Position numbers and translations under genes: made by a program. Shown here in pieces: positions 9,099 to 16,545 of a stretch of 51,431 nt of DNA (position 1 is the first letter of the stretch; each line of letters begins with the position of its first letter). The notes below the pieces were generated by a model. That model saw only the letters and a program-made list of their open reading frames with translations. It was not told the DNA's origin and searched no databases. Source of the stretch: Bianquea renquensis (GTDB taxonomy: Bacteria; Bacillota; Clostridia; Lachnospirales; Bianqueaceae); the NCBI RefSeq assembly GCF_014384895.1, contig NZ_JACRSQ010000022.1:1-51431 (forward strand). Direction: 5' to 3'.

Positions 9099-9147
9099 AA
9101 ATTTGCCATTAATGATACGGATTTATTGCTTGATCAATGGTAAATTT
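9099..9147. promoter_or_regulatory. Long interrupted palindrome upstream of the XRE gene
   Basis: AAATTTGCCATT (9099-9110) and AATGGTAAATTT (9136-9147) are inverted copies with one mismatch, separated by 25 bases. They lie 30-78 bases upstream of the regulator start, where an autorepressor site would be expected. The remaining sequence to 9350 is AT-rich and shows no gene. Confidence 0.4.
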
Positions 9148-9357
9148 GAAGGAATGATTCCGCATTAAGTTTAAATTAACTTATCACAAACGATTGGTTT
9201 GAAGAATTAAGGATAAAGTTTAAAACTTTTTGTGGAAGAACATATTGTTTGACAAACGCATTGTTGCTCAACAATTTTTGGTCGTGAATTTCCGTTGTCG
9301 CGCACGCAGCCCCATAGCGGGGATTTTAAAATTTTCTATCGGTTCTCAAAAAGGAGC

Positions 9358-9386
9358 TTGCTTTTTTTCGTGACCTCTGATAAAAT
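9358..9386 (+). promoter_or_regulatory. leuS promoter
   Basis: TTGCTT (9358-9363), a 17-base spacer and TAAAAT (9381-9386) form a plausible sigma-A promoter. Transcription would start near 9393, giving a leader of about 275 bases that holds the T-box. Confidence 0.6.
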
Positions 9387-9392
9387 AAAAGA

Positions 9393-9634
9393 ATCGTAGA
9401 ATAGTTTAGAAAAGGAGTAGTACGGTACGATTCGTTTTCAGAGAGTTGCCGGCGGGTGCGAGGCAATAGCGACTTGTATTGGAACTCGCCTTGGAGCTGT
9501 GGAGGTCAACGCCGGAAGGTCAGTAGTCCCCATCGGGCCTGCCCGTTATAGCAGTGAGAGATGAAAGACCGTCTGGACTTTCGAGTAGAGTGGTACCGCG
9601 AGCCGTCGCCTCTATGTGGAGGGGGCGTTTTTTT
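9393..9634 (+). ncRNA. T-box riboswitch, leucine specifier
   Basis: The conserved T-box sequence AGAGTGGTACCGCG is at 9587-9600 (the usual form begins AGGGTGG). It is followed by a terminator: CGTCGCCTC/GAGGGGGCG (9605-9627) with one mismatch and seven Ts (9628-9634). Upstream, the stem I region (about 9415-9530) contains GGAACTCGCC, in which CTC is in the usual specifier position, reading leucine. Known mechanism: uncharged tRNA-Leu pairs with the specifier and the T-box bulge, favours the antiterminator and allows transcription of leuS. The gene downstream fits the specifier. Confidence 0.9.
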
Positions 9635-9669
9635 GTCTTACAGGAAATTCTGAAAAGGAGTGAAGGAAA

Positions 9670-12078
9670 GTGAAGTCATATGATCACAAGGCGATCGAAA
9701 GGAAATGGCAGGGGATCTGGGAGCAAGAGGGGGCTTTTCACGCATCCGATGACAAATCCCAGCCCAAGTTTTATGCGCTGATTGAATTTCCCTACCCATC
9801 AGGGCAGGGATTGCATGTCGGTCACCCGAGGCCGTACACGGCGTTGGACATCGTCGCGCGCAAACGCCGGATGCAGGGGTACAATGTACTCTTTCCCATT
9901 GGTTGGGATGCATTTGGCCTGCCGACGGAGAACTATGCCATTAAAAACAAGATCCACCCCAAGATTGTAACAGAGAACAATATCGCAAGATTTAAAGCAC
10001 AGCTCCAGTCACTGGGACTTTCTTTCGATTGGTCTCGGGAGATCAATACCACAGATCCATCGTACTATAAATGGACACAGTGGATTTTTTTGAAGCTTTT
10101 TGAGAAAGGATTGGCCTATAAAAAAGAGATGGCCATCAACTGGTGTACATCCTGTAAAGTCGGCCTTGCCAACGAAGAGGTTGTGGGCGGCGTATGCGAG
10201 CGCTGTGGTGGGAAAGTTGAACGCCGTATGAAAACCCAGTGGATGCTGAAAATTACGGAGTATGCGCAGCGCCTCATAGATGATTTGGACGATTTGGACT
10301 ACATTGAAAGAGTCAAAATTCAACAGAAAAATTGGATCGGCCGCTCCGAAGGGGCAGAGGTTGATTTTACGGTGGGTGATAAAAAGCTGCGCATATACAC
10401 AACCCGTCCAGATACGTTGTTCGGCGCCACCTATATGGTGATGTCGCCTGAGCATCCATATCTTGAGGACTGGAAAGAACAGCTGGAGAATTATGATGAA
10501 GTGGTGGCCTATCGGGAGTATGCCAATTCAAAATCTGATTTTGAGAGAACGGAGCTTGCGAAAGAAAAGACCGGAGTTGAGTTGAAAGGAATTCGGGCGA
10601 TCAATCCGGTCAACGGGCAGTCAATCCCCATCTGGATTTCCGACTATGTTCTGATGAGCTATGGCACAGGCGCGATTATGGCGGTTCCAGCCCACGATAC
10701 GCGAGACTGGGAATTCGCTAAGAAATTCGGCCTTCCCATTATAGAAGTCGTATCCGGAGGAGAGGTGGAAAAGGAAGCCTTCACGGATATTGCCAATGGC
10801 GTCATGGTCAATTCCGGCTTCTTAGATGGAATGCAGGTGAAAGAGGCGAAGAACGCCATCATCGCCTATCTGGAAGAGAAGGGACTCGGGGAGAGAAAGG
10901 TCAACTACAAGCTACGGGACTGGGTTTTCTCCAGACAGCGGTATTGGGGGGAGCCGATTCCTCTGGTCTACTGCGAACACTGTGGCAAGTGGGTCCCACT
11001 GCCGGAGAGCGAGCTGCCGCTCATGTTGCCGGAGGTTGACAGTTATGAGCCGGGGCCCAACGGTGAATCGCCGTTGGCCAGCATGGAGGAGTGGGTCAAC
11101 ACCACATGTCCTGTCTGCGGTGGACCGGCTAAGCGGGAAACGGACACGATGCCACAATGGGCGGGATCGTCCTGGTATTTTTTGCGCTACATGGACCCGC
11201 ACAATGATGAATGCTTGGCCAGCAAAGAGAATCTAGAGTATTGGAGTCCGGTGGACTGGTATAACGGAGGCATGGAGCATACGACGCTGCATCTGCTGTA
11301 TTCCCGGTTCTGGCATAAATTCCTGTATGACATTGGCGTGGTTTCCACGCCGGAGCCATACCAGAAACGGACATCCCACGGAATGATTCTAGGGGAAAAC
11401 AATGAGAAGATGTCCAAATCCCGTGGAAACGTGGTCAACCCCGATGACATTGTGGAGGAGTTCGGGGCGGACACCATGCGGCTGTATGAGATGTTCATTG
11501 GCGACTTTGAGAAAGCGGTCCCGTGGTCACAGAACGGCGTGAAAGGCTGCCGGCGGTTTTTGGAGCGAGTTTGGAAGCTCCAGGACATGGTGTCAGAGGA
11601 AGATGACTATACAAAAGAGCTAGAGATTGCCATGCACCGAACGATCAAGAAGGTTAGCCAGGATGACGAAACTCTAAAGTTTAACACGGCCATCGCTGCG
11701 CTAATGGCGCTCTTAAACGACTTTTACAGTGCTGGTAAAGTATCGAGAGCTGAGCTTCGAGACTTTTTGATTTTGTTGAATCCGGCTGCGCCCCACATAA
11801 CGGAAGAGATGTGGGAAAATTGCGGATTTGAAGGACGGATTTATCAGCAGGAATGGCCTCGGTACGATGAGAATAAAACCATAGAGGATACCATTGAAAT
11901 CGGTGTGCAGATCAATGGTAAGGCGAAGGGAACAGTCAAGATTGCAAAAAATGCGGCCCAGGAGGAAGCCATCGCAGCGGCGAAGGCGGATGAGAAAATT
12001 GGATCATTCCTTCAGGGCAAAACCGTGGTCAAAGAGATCTACGTGCCAGGACGGATCATCAATCTGGTAGTGCGGTAG
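9670..12078 (+). CDS. leuS: Leucyl-tRNA synthetase
   Basis: An 802-residue class I synthetase that charges tRNA-Leu with leucine. The HIGH motif appears as HVGH in PYPSGQGLHVGHPRPYTA (~38-55), the KMSKS loop as MSKSRGN. A zinc-binding block (CTSCK...CERCGGK, ~160-186) and the CP1 editing domain (TTRPDTLFG, and the GTGAIMAVPAHDTRDWEF block) are intact, with the C-terminal anticodon-binding region ending the protein. Length is normal for bacterial LeuRS. The start is GTG at 9670: the nearby ATG at 9680 is out of frame, and AAAAGGAG lies suitably upstream. Expression is controlled by the T-box leader. A terminator follows before the LeuA-like gene. Confidence 0.97.
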   Translation: MKSYDHKAIERKWQGIWEQEGAFHASDDKSQPKFYALIEFPYPSGQGLHVGHPRPYTALDIVARKRRMQGYNVLFPIGWDAFGLPTENYAIKNKIHPKIVTENNIARFKAQLQSLGLSFDWSREINTTDPSYYKWTQWIFLKLFEKGLAYKKEMAINWCTSCKVGLANEEVVGGVCERCGGKVERRMKTQWMLKITEYAQRLIDDLDDLDYIERVKIQQKNWIGRSEGAEVDFTVGDKKLRIYTTRPDTLFGATYMVMSPEHPYLEDWKEQLENYDEVVAYREYANSKSDFERTELAKEKTGVELKGIRAINPVNGQSIPIWISDYVLMSYGTGAIMAVPAHDTRDWEFAKKFGLPIIEVVSGGEVEKEAFTDIANGVMVNSGFLDGMQVKEAKNAIIAYLEEKGLGERKVNYKLRDWVFSRQRYWGEPIPLVYCEHCGKWVPLPESELPLMLPEVDSYEPGPNGESPLASMEEWVNTTCPVCGGPAKRETDTMPQWAGSSWYFLRYMDPHNDECLASKENLEYWSPVDWYNGGMEHTTLHLLYSRFWHKFLYDIGVVSTPEPYQKRTSHGMILGENNEKMSKSRGNVVNPDDIVEEFGADTMRLYEMFIGDFEKAVPWSQNGVKGCRRFLERVWKLQDMVSEEDDYTKELEIAMHRTIKKVSQDDETLKFNTAIAALMALLNDFYSAGKVSRAELRDFLILLNPAAPHITEEMWENCGFEGRIYQQEWPRYDENKTIEDTIEIGVQINGKAKGTVKIAKNAAQEEAIAAAKADEKIGSFLQGKTVVKEIYVPGRIINLVVR

Positions 12079-12085
12079 AAGGCCG

Positions 12086-12107
12086 GGAGGGCACCGTCCC
12101 TCCTTTT
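12086..12107 (+). terminator. Terminator after leuS
   Basis: GGAGGG (12086-12091) and CCCTCC (12098-12103) form a GC-rich stem followed by TTTTC. It separates leuS from the next gene, though the stem is short enough to allow readthrough. Confidence 0.55.
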
Positions 12108-12132
12108 CTATTTGGAAGGGAGACAAAACGAT

Positions 12133-13659
12133 ATGAATCCAATATATGTTTGGGATACGACGCTCAGAGACGGGTTACAGGTTCCCGGCGTTGGACTGAC
12201 GAGGGAGGACAAAATCGAACTGGCGCGCAGAATAAAAGGATTGGGCGCGGACTATATGGAGATTGGATATCCTGCGGTGTCTGACAAAGCGGTGAGCGAG
12301 ATCAAAGCCATTGTGGAAGCCATCGGACAGCAGGAGGACTCTCCGATTTTGACGGTCTACGCGCAGCCGGTGAGGGAAGAGCTGGAGAAAGCCTACGAGA
12401 GCCTGGAGGGAGCAAGGCATAAAATGCTTCACGTGGTGGTCGGCGCGTCGGCGCAGCAGATGGAACAAAAACTCAAAATGACAAAGGAGCAGGTTTTGTT
12501 CCAGGGAATGGAGGCGCTGGCCTATGCCAAGTCCCTCACGGAGATGGTGCAGTACACCATTGAGGATGCGGGAAGAGCGGATGAGGAGTTTGTCCTGCAA
12601 ATGGCGGAGGCCGCGGCGAGAGAAGGCGCCACGGTCATCAATCTGACGGATACTGTCGGAGCTGCCGTCCCGGAAGTATATGGGGCCCTTTTTGCCAAGG
12701 TTCGCCGGCGCCTGGACACCGTCGATCCGGCTATCCTTTTGAGCACACACTGCCACAATGACATGGGCCTCGCCGTGGCCAATACCCTCAGCGCTGTGAA
12801 GAACGGCGCTGGAAAAGTGGAATGTACCGTAAACGGAATCGGGGAGAGAGCAGGTCTGGCCGCGCTGGAGGAAGTGGCTGTGGCCCTTCGGTATCATCAG
12901 GAGTACTATCAGGGGGAGACGCGAATTAAGATGAACAGCATCCCCAAGGTGTCCCAGTTTGTCAGCTATGTAACGGGTTTATCCGTGCAAGTCAATAAAG
13001 CGATCATTGGCGCCAACGCCTTTGTCCATTCCCAGGGAATGCATCAAAAAAATGCCAGCGCCTATGAGGCATTTTCTCCGGTGGAGTACGGCGTCCACAA
13101 GCAGGATGTGGTGATTAACGCAGAAAATGCAACCCCGGCGTTGCTGCGCGATGTTCTGGAAAATATTCTGGACTATCACTGCAATGATGAGGGAGAATTC
13201 CGGCAGATCGACTCCAAGCTTAAGCTGTTGATTCAGAAAAAAAAGCAGGTTTATCTGCACGATCTGTATTTTCTTTTGCAGCGAAATCACTATGTACAGA
13301 AGGACGAGTCCATTGTATATGAACTCAAAAATTTTAAGGTTATCTCCAGCGATGAGTTCCCCTCCGCGTGGATCCGGATTCGAAAGGGTTCAGAAACGAT
13401 AGAAGAGAATTCCTATGGAGATGGCCCCATCGATGCGCTGTACACGGCCATCAAGAATGCGGTGCAGATGGATTTTCATCTTCTAGAGTATAAGATCAGC
13501 AGCGTTTCAAAGGGAAAAGAGGCTCTGGGGCGGGTTTCGGTGCTATTGGAATATGAGGGCGAGCAGTATTACGCCCATTCGACCGATACCGATACGATCA
13601 AAGCCAGCGCCATCGCGCTGCTCAATGGAATCAACAATTGTATCCTATCACGCCTGTAA
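12133..13659 (+). CDS. Divergent 2-isopropylmalate synthase family protein (LeuA-like)
   Basis: 508 residues from the ATG at 12133 (GGAAGGGAG upstream); a longer frame from TTG at 12112 is less likely. An N-terminal DRE-TIM barrel starts WDTTLRDG and keeps the metal-binding HCHND, followed by a linker region and a C-terminal LeuA-type allosteric domain (about 390-508). Several blocks nearly invariant in LeuA differ: GEQSPG is GLQVPG, GERAGNA is GERAGLA, and AHESGIHQ is VHSQGMHQ. Family members condense acetyl-CoA with a 2-oxo acid. The altered residues suggest another substrate or altered regulation, so LeuA activity is uncertain. The placement after T-box-controlled leuS points to leucine-related metabolism, but a weak terminator lies between them. 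No leuB, leuC or leuD genes are nearby. Confidence 0.75.
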   Translation: MNPIYVWDTTLRDGLQVPGVGLTREDKIELARRIKGLGADYMEIGYPAVSDKAVSEIKAIVEAIGQQEDSPILTVYAQPVREELEKAYESLEGARHKMLHVVVGASAQQMEQKLKMTKEQVLFQGMEALAYAKSLTEMVQYTIEDAGRADEEFVLQMAEAAAREGATVINLTDTVGAAVPEVYGALFAKVRRRLDTVDPAILLSTHCHNDMGLAVANTLSAVKNGAGKVECTVNGIGERAGLAALEEVAVALRYHQEYYQGETRIKMNSIPKVSQFVSYVTGLSVQVNKAIIGANAFVHSQGMHQKNASAYEAFSPVEYGVHKQDVVINAENATPALLRDVLENILDYHCNDEGEFRQIDSKLKLLIQKKKQVYLHDLYFLLQRNHYVQKDESIVYELKNFKVISSDEFPSAWIRIRKGSETIEENSYGDGPIDALYTAIKNAVQMDFHLLEYKISSVSKGKEALGRVSVLLEYEGEQYYAHSTDTDTIKASAIALLNGINNCILSRL

Positions 13660-13735
13660 CGCAAGTGTCAGGCGGATCATGGATTGACACAGGTGAGCTT
13701 GTTTGGATAGCAAAAAATAGATAGAACGAAAGGGG

Positions 13736-13800
13736 CTGTTTGGAAATAGATAGTCCCAAACAGGTGCCGGTGGGACTCACATGAGCCATACCGGTACCTG
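13736..13800. other. Two adjoining strong hairpins in the LeuA-like downstream region
   Basis: CTGTTTGG (13736-13743) pairs with CCAAACAG (13756-13763). CAGGTGCCGGT (13761-13771) pairs with ACCGGTACCTG (13790-13800) with one G-U, and its loop contains CTCA-CA-TGAG. The two stems share CAG (13761-13763), so they compete slightly. There is no T tract on the plus strand. They could be a 3' processing or terminator structure of the LeuA-like transcript or part of an unknown RNA. Confidence 0.5.
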
Positions 13801-13852
13801 AAAAATTTCTCTAAAAAGAAAAAAGATGGCTGACACCACCACCTTTTCTCCC

Positions 13853-13872
13853 GTTCCATGTTATAATGGAAC
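13853..13872 (+). promoter_or_regulatory. Extended -10 element inside a palindrome
   Basis: TGTTATAAT (13859-13867) matches an extended -10 box, and it is framed by the inverted repeat GTTCCAT (13853-13859) and ATGGAAC (13866-13872). No -35 box is visible. A repressor binding this palindrome would block the promoter. Transcription would begin right at the small ORF at 13874. Confidence 0.35.
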
Positions 13873-13873
13873 T

Positions 13874-13996
13874 ATGCTTACCAATGATTATTATAACGAC
13901 TTTTTTGAGATTGGACAACAAAAATTAACTTCAGTATCTTCGAATTGAGGCCTGCCGCCGGTGGAGGCTATCGAGGAAATTAAGGAAGAAGCGTAA
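13874..13996 (+). other. Short ORF with in-frame TGA: remnant or possible selenopeptide
   Basis: From ATG at 13874 the frame reads 24 codons (beginning MLTNDYYNDFFEIGQQ), then TGA at 13946-13948, then 15 more codons ending LPPVEAIEEIKEEA and TAA. Both halves look protein-like and share one frame. Right after the TGA lies a GC-rich hairpin (GCCT at 13950 with AGGC at 13965), the position of a bacterial SECIS element. No good ribosome binding site is seen, and no homologue is recognised. The simplest reading is a decayed gene. Selenocysteine insertion is a speculative alternative. Confidence 0.25.
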
Positions 13997-14010
13997 TAGG
14001 GCGCTTATAA

Positions 14011-14060
14011 TCGGGACAAAATGGGAATCCTCGAACGAGTCGATTCCCACCTTGTCCCGA
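14011..14060. other. Long stable hairpin
   Basis: TCGGGACAA (14011-14019) and TGGGAATC (14022-14029) pair with GATTCCCA (14042-14049) and TTGTCCCGA (14052-14060), with a small AA/CC internal loop and a 12-base apical loop. It lies between the short ORF and the convergent regulator gene and could stop transcription from both sides, although no T tract follows. It may also be the 3' end of a small RNA. Confidence 0.5.
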
Positions 14061-14111
14061 ATTTAAAAGTAAGAGAATTTTTCGTCAAGCAGCGAAAACA
14101 GAATGCAAATA

Positions 14112-15176
14112 TCACAATGCTTTATCAGAATCAAGAATCGCTTGATCTAAAAACTCATCAAGGGTAGCTTTTGCGTACCGCAGATATGTCGAATTTAAAG
14201 TATAATAAATCTCTGGACCAGATTTGCGTGACCTAACAATGACAAGTTCATTCAATAAATCCTGTACATAGCGTGAAATAGAGGTTCGCGCAAGATGCAG
14301 ACGGCGGGCTAGCTGAGATATGGTTAAATCTCGTTTTCGAAGTTCATTTACAATCTCAACTTTGACCGGATGACCTAAGGCAATCATGACGGATTGCATA
14401 GTGACATGGGGTTGATTGAGCGCGAGGGAAAACACCCTAGACCAATCGACGCCAAGGATAAAAATATATTTTTTGTCGATGCAGAAGTCTGCAACGATAT
14501 ATTGGTTAAGATAACATACACTATATACCTGTTTTTCGAGCTGAACTTCGTGGCTGTCATCAGACTTTAGCCGTCTTTTTTTGACTAGAAGTTGGATGTC
14601 ATTTACCATAAATTTTTGGAGAGTCTCCACCGTTTCTGCTTTATGTTTGGAGTGATATGTTTGGATGAAAGGAGTAAGCTGGCGCAAGAATTCTATAGCG
14701 ATATCGACTAATTTACTGAAATGATAAAATAGATCTGTATAATATGTAATATCTACTTTTTTACTGAGAATCGTGGCTGCCTTTAAGACAGTTTCGCCTT
14801 CACATAAACACAATTTTTGTAATCCTTTATCATCAAAATCATTGCCGAAATAATACATCATAATAAATTTTTTAAATTTGGATTTATCAAGAAGATTGGA
14901 ATAAAAACTATCTACTGTATCATTAAAATAGTCAAAGTATTTGTCAAAGTAGGCAGTCATAGGACAACATCTGCGACCATCATAATAAAACAAAGGGAAT
15001 AAACAGTTAGGTGGATCTGGTACTCGCGTCGTCGCTCTAAGACTGTCATAATGGAATAGTTGTATATGCTCATCAATATTAATTACGGGATCCGCAATTA
15101 AGGTTTTTCTATTAAAATAGGTAACGCAATAGAAAAAAGCATCATATATTATCCCAACAGATTCGTTTATATTCAC
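14112..15176 (-). CDS. Winged-helix (ArsR-like) regulator with unknown N-terminal domain, copy 1
   Basis: 354 residues from the GTG at 15176, chosen because GGAG lies eight bases upstream and the start lines up with the paralogue. The C-terminal ~90 residues are an ArsR-type winged helix (ALGHPVKVEIVNELRKRDLT, SQLARRLHLARTSISRYVQDL). The N-terminal ~260 residues form a domain rich in aromatic residues (NESVGIIYDAFFYCVTYFN at its start) that I do not recognise. It resembles its neighbour at 15297-16367 along its whole length, so the two arose by tandem duplication. Both have matching promoters. The role is presumably transcriptional control by an unknown signal sensed by the N-terminal domain. 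The DNA is AT-rich. Confidence 0.75.
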   Translation of the reverse strand: MNINESVGIIYDAFFYCVTYFNRKTLIADPVINIDEHIQLFHYDSLRATTRVPDPPNCLFPLFYYDGRRCCPMTAYFDKYFDYFNDTVDSFYSNLLDKSKFKKFIMMYYFGNDFDDKGLQKLCLCEGETVLKAATILSKKVDITYYTDLFYHFSKLVDIAIEFLRQLTPFIQTYHSKHKAETVETLQKFMVNDIQLLVKKRRLKSDDSHEVQLEKQVYSVCYLNQYIVADFCIDKKYIFILGVDWSRVFSLALNQPHVTMQSVMIALGHPVKVEIVNELRKRDLTISQLARRLHLARTSISRYVQDLLNELVIVRSRKSGPEIYYTLNSTYLRYAKATLDEFLDQAILDSDKAL

Positions 15177-15208
15177 GTTATCCACTCCAATCCACATAAT
15201 GTATTTTA

Positions 15209-15237
15209 AGATTACCACGAATATGTAAATGATGTAA
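15209..15237 (-). promoter_or_regulatory. Promoter of winged-helix copy 1
   Basis: Read on the minus strand: TTACAT (-35), 17 bases, TAATCT (-10) preceded by TGG, an extended -10. The block is closely matched upstream of copy 2, suggesting shared regulation or autoregulation. Confidence 0.5.
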
Positions 15238-15296
15238 GAATACTAACAAATTAATATACTCTCAGATCGTAGTAGAATGATTTATCCCACTCGATC

Positions 15297-16367
15297 TTAT
15301 TCTATGTTAGCACACAGTTCAAACAAGATGGTATCGACATAATTTATAAAAGCAGATTTGGATTGAATAAAATATTCCGGGTTCAAGCGCAAATAAATAT
15401 CGGCGCCCACCTTTTTGACTCTGACAATGGCCACTTCCTCAACCAGATCCTCCACATATCGACCGATGGACGAGCGAGATAAATGCAACTTTCTTGACAA
15501 CTGTGAAATTGTCATTTCCTTCTTACTCAGTTCGCGTATTATTTCAAGCTTGGTGTCATTGCCATAGGACTTGATCACGGAATATATGGTTATATATCGG
15601 TAATTAACTATCTGAGACAGAAGTGAGCAACAATCGTATCCCAAAAGAAATGCATGCTTATTTTTATCTGCACTTCTTTGTCGTACAATTAGATATTTAT
15701 TAAGTAAGCTCACAGAATAGGTCTGGGATTCAAAATGGACGAGATCATCCATTCTATCAGGACAACATTTCCTGACCATTGCTTGATTATCTTCCGAAAT
15801 AAAATCTTGAACAACTTGAATCTTATTTTTTTGTGTGCTATGAAAGGCTTCAATAAACGGCTTCAACTGGTTGAGATACGTGACTAAACTATTGATGACT
15901 TCGTTAAAATGGTAAAACATATAGGTAAACTGTTCGATATCGATTCGCTTGCTAAGGAGAGCTAATGCCTTGCCAATACTTTCACCGTCGCGTCGCAGAA
16001 CCTCATCAAGGGACAGCTGTTCGAGAAAATCCGATAAATAATAGGAATACACAAATCGTTTAAACGATGCCTTATCGGACAGCTTAGCAAGGAAAGAATC
16101 TATGGTATCATGAAAGAAATCAAAGGCATCTTGGAAAAATTCACTCATTACACATGGTTTATCATTATAAAAACAAAAAAAGGGAAAAAACTGAGGTGGG
16201 GGATCTAGATGATTTCTCGCTCTCCTAAGCGTATCATAATTTATAAAAAATGCTTCTCGGTCATAATTAAGGCCAGGATATTTAAGTTCTAGGGACTTTC
16301 TATTGAAATAGATGAGATTGTAATAGATCATATCATAGAAAATACCAACGGATTCATTTATATGCAA
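15297..16367 (-). CDS. Winged-helix (ArsR-like) regulator with unknown N-terminal domain, copy 2
   Basis: 356 residues from TTG at 16367 (GGAG nine bases upstream, aligned with the start of copy 1); an in-frame GTG 24 bases earlier is possible. The N-terminal ~265 residues match copy 1 in pattern (HINESVGIFYDMIYYNLIYFN versus NINESVGIIYDAFFYCVTYFN), and the C-terminus is a winged helix (SQLSRKLHLSRSSIGRYVEDL). It is separated from copy 1 by a gap containing copy 1's own promoter, so each has its own control. The ligand, partner and targets are unknown. ThrE-type exporter and glyA genes lie next in order, but no link to them is evident. Confidence 0.75.
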   Translation of the reverse strand: MHINESVGIFYDMIYYNLIYFNRKSLELKYPGLNYDREAFFINYDTLRRARNHLDPPPQFFPFFCFYNDKPCVMSEFFQDAFDFFHDTIDSFLAKLSDKASFKRFVYSYYLSDFLEQLSLDEVLRRDGESIGKALALLSKRIDIEQFTYMFYHFNEVINSLVTYLNQLKPFIEAFHSTQKNKIQVVQDFISEDNQAMVRKCCPDRMDDLVHFESQTYSVSLLNKYLIVRQRSADKNKHAFLLGYDCCSLLSQIVNYRYITIYSVIKSYGNDTKLEIIRELSKKEMTISQLSRKLHLSRSSIGRYVEDLVEEVAIVRVKKVGADIYLRLNPEYFIQSKSAFINYVDTILFELCANIE

Positions 16368-16400
16368 TATTACCCGCTCCAATCCACACAATATGTCTTA

Positions 16401-16429
16401 AGATTACCACAAACATGTGAATGATGCAA
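16401..16429 (-). promoter_or_regulatory. Promoter of winged-helix copy 2
   Basis: On the minus strand TTGCAT, 17 bases, TAATCT with a preceding TGG. The sequence from the -35 to the start codon strongly resembles that of copy 1 (CATCATT-ACAT-TT-GTGGTAATCTTAA pattern). Confidence 0.55.
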
Positions 16430-16545
16430 GAGAATTTACAAATTTTCTAGTAAATGGGAAAACGAAAAGCACAGTGGCAACATACGAAGAGATTTGAAAG
16501 TAAAAAATGATTGATAAGGGCAATGCGCTAAAGAATGGAATTAAA

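Noticed and set aside
12175..12897. Minus-strand frame of 240 codons inside the LeuA-like gene
   Set aside because: Shadow of the coding strand; composition rich in His, Arg and Ser with no domain.
13684..13712. TTGACA after the LeuA-like gene as promoter of a small RNA
   Set aside because: No acceptable -10 box at 16-18 bases spacing.
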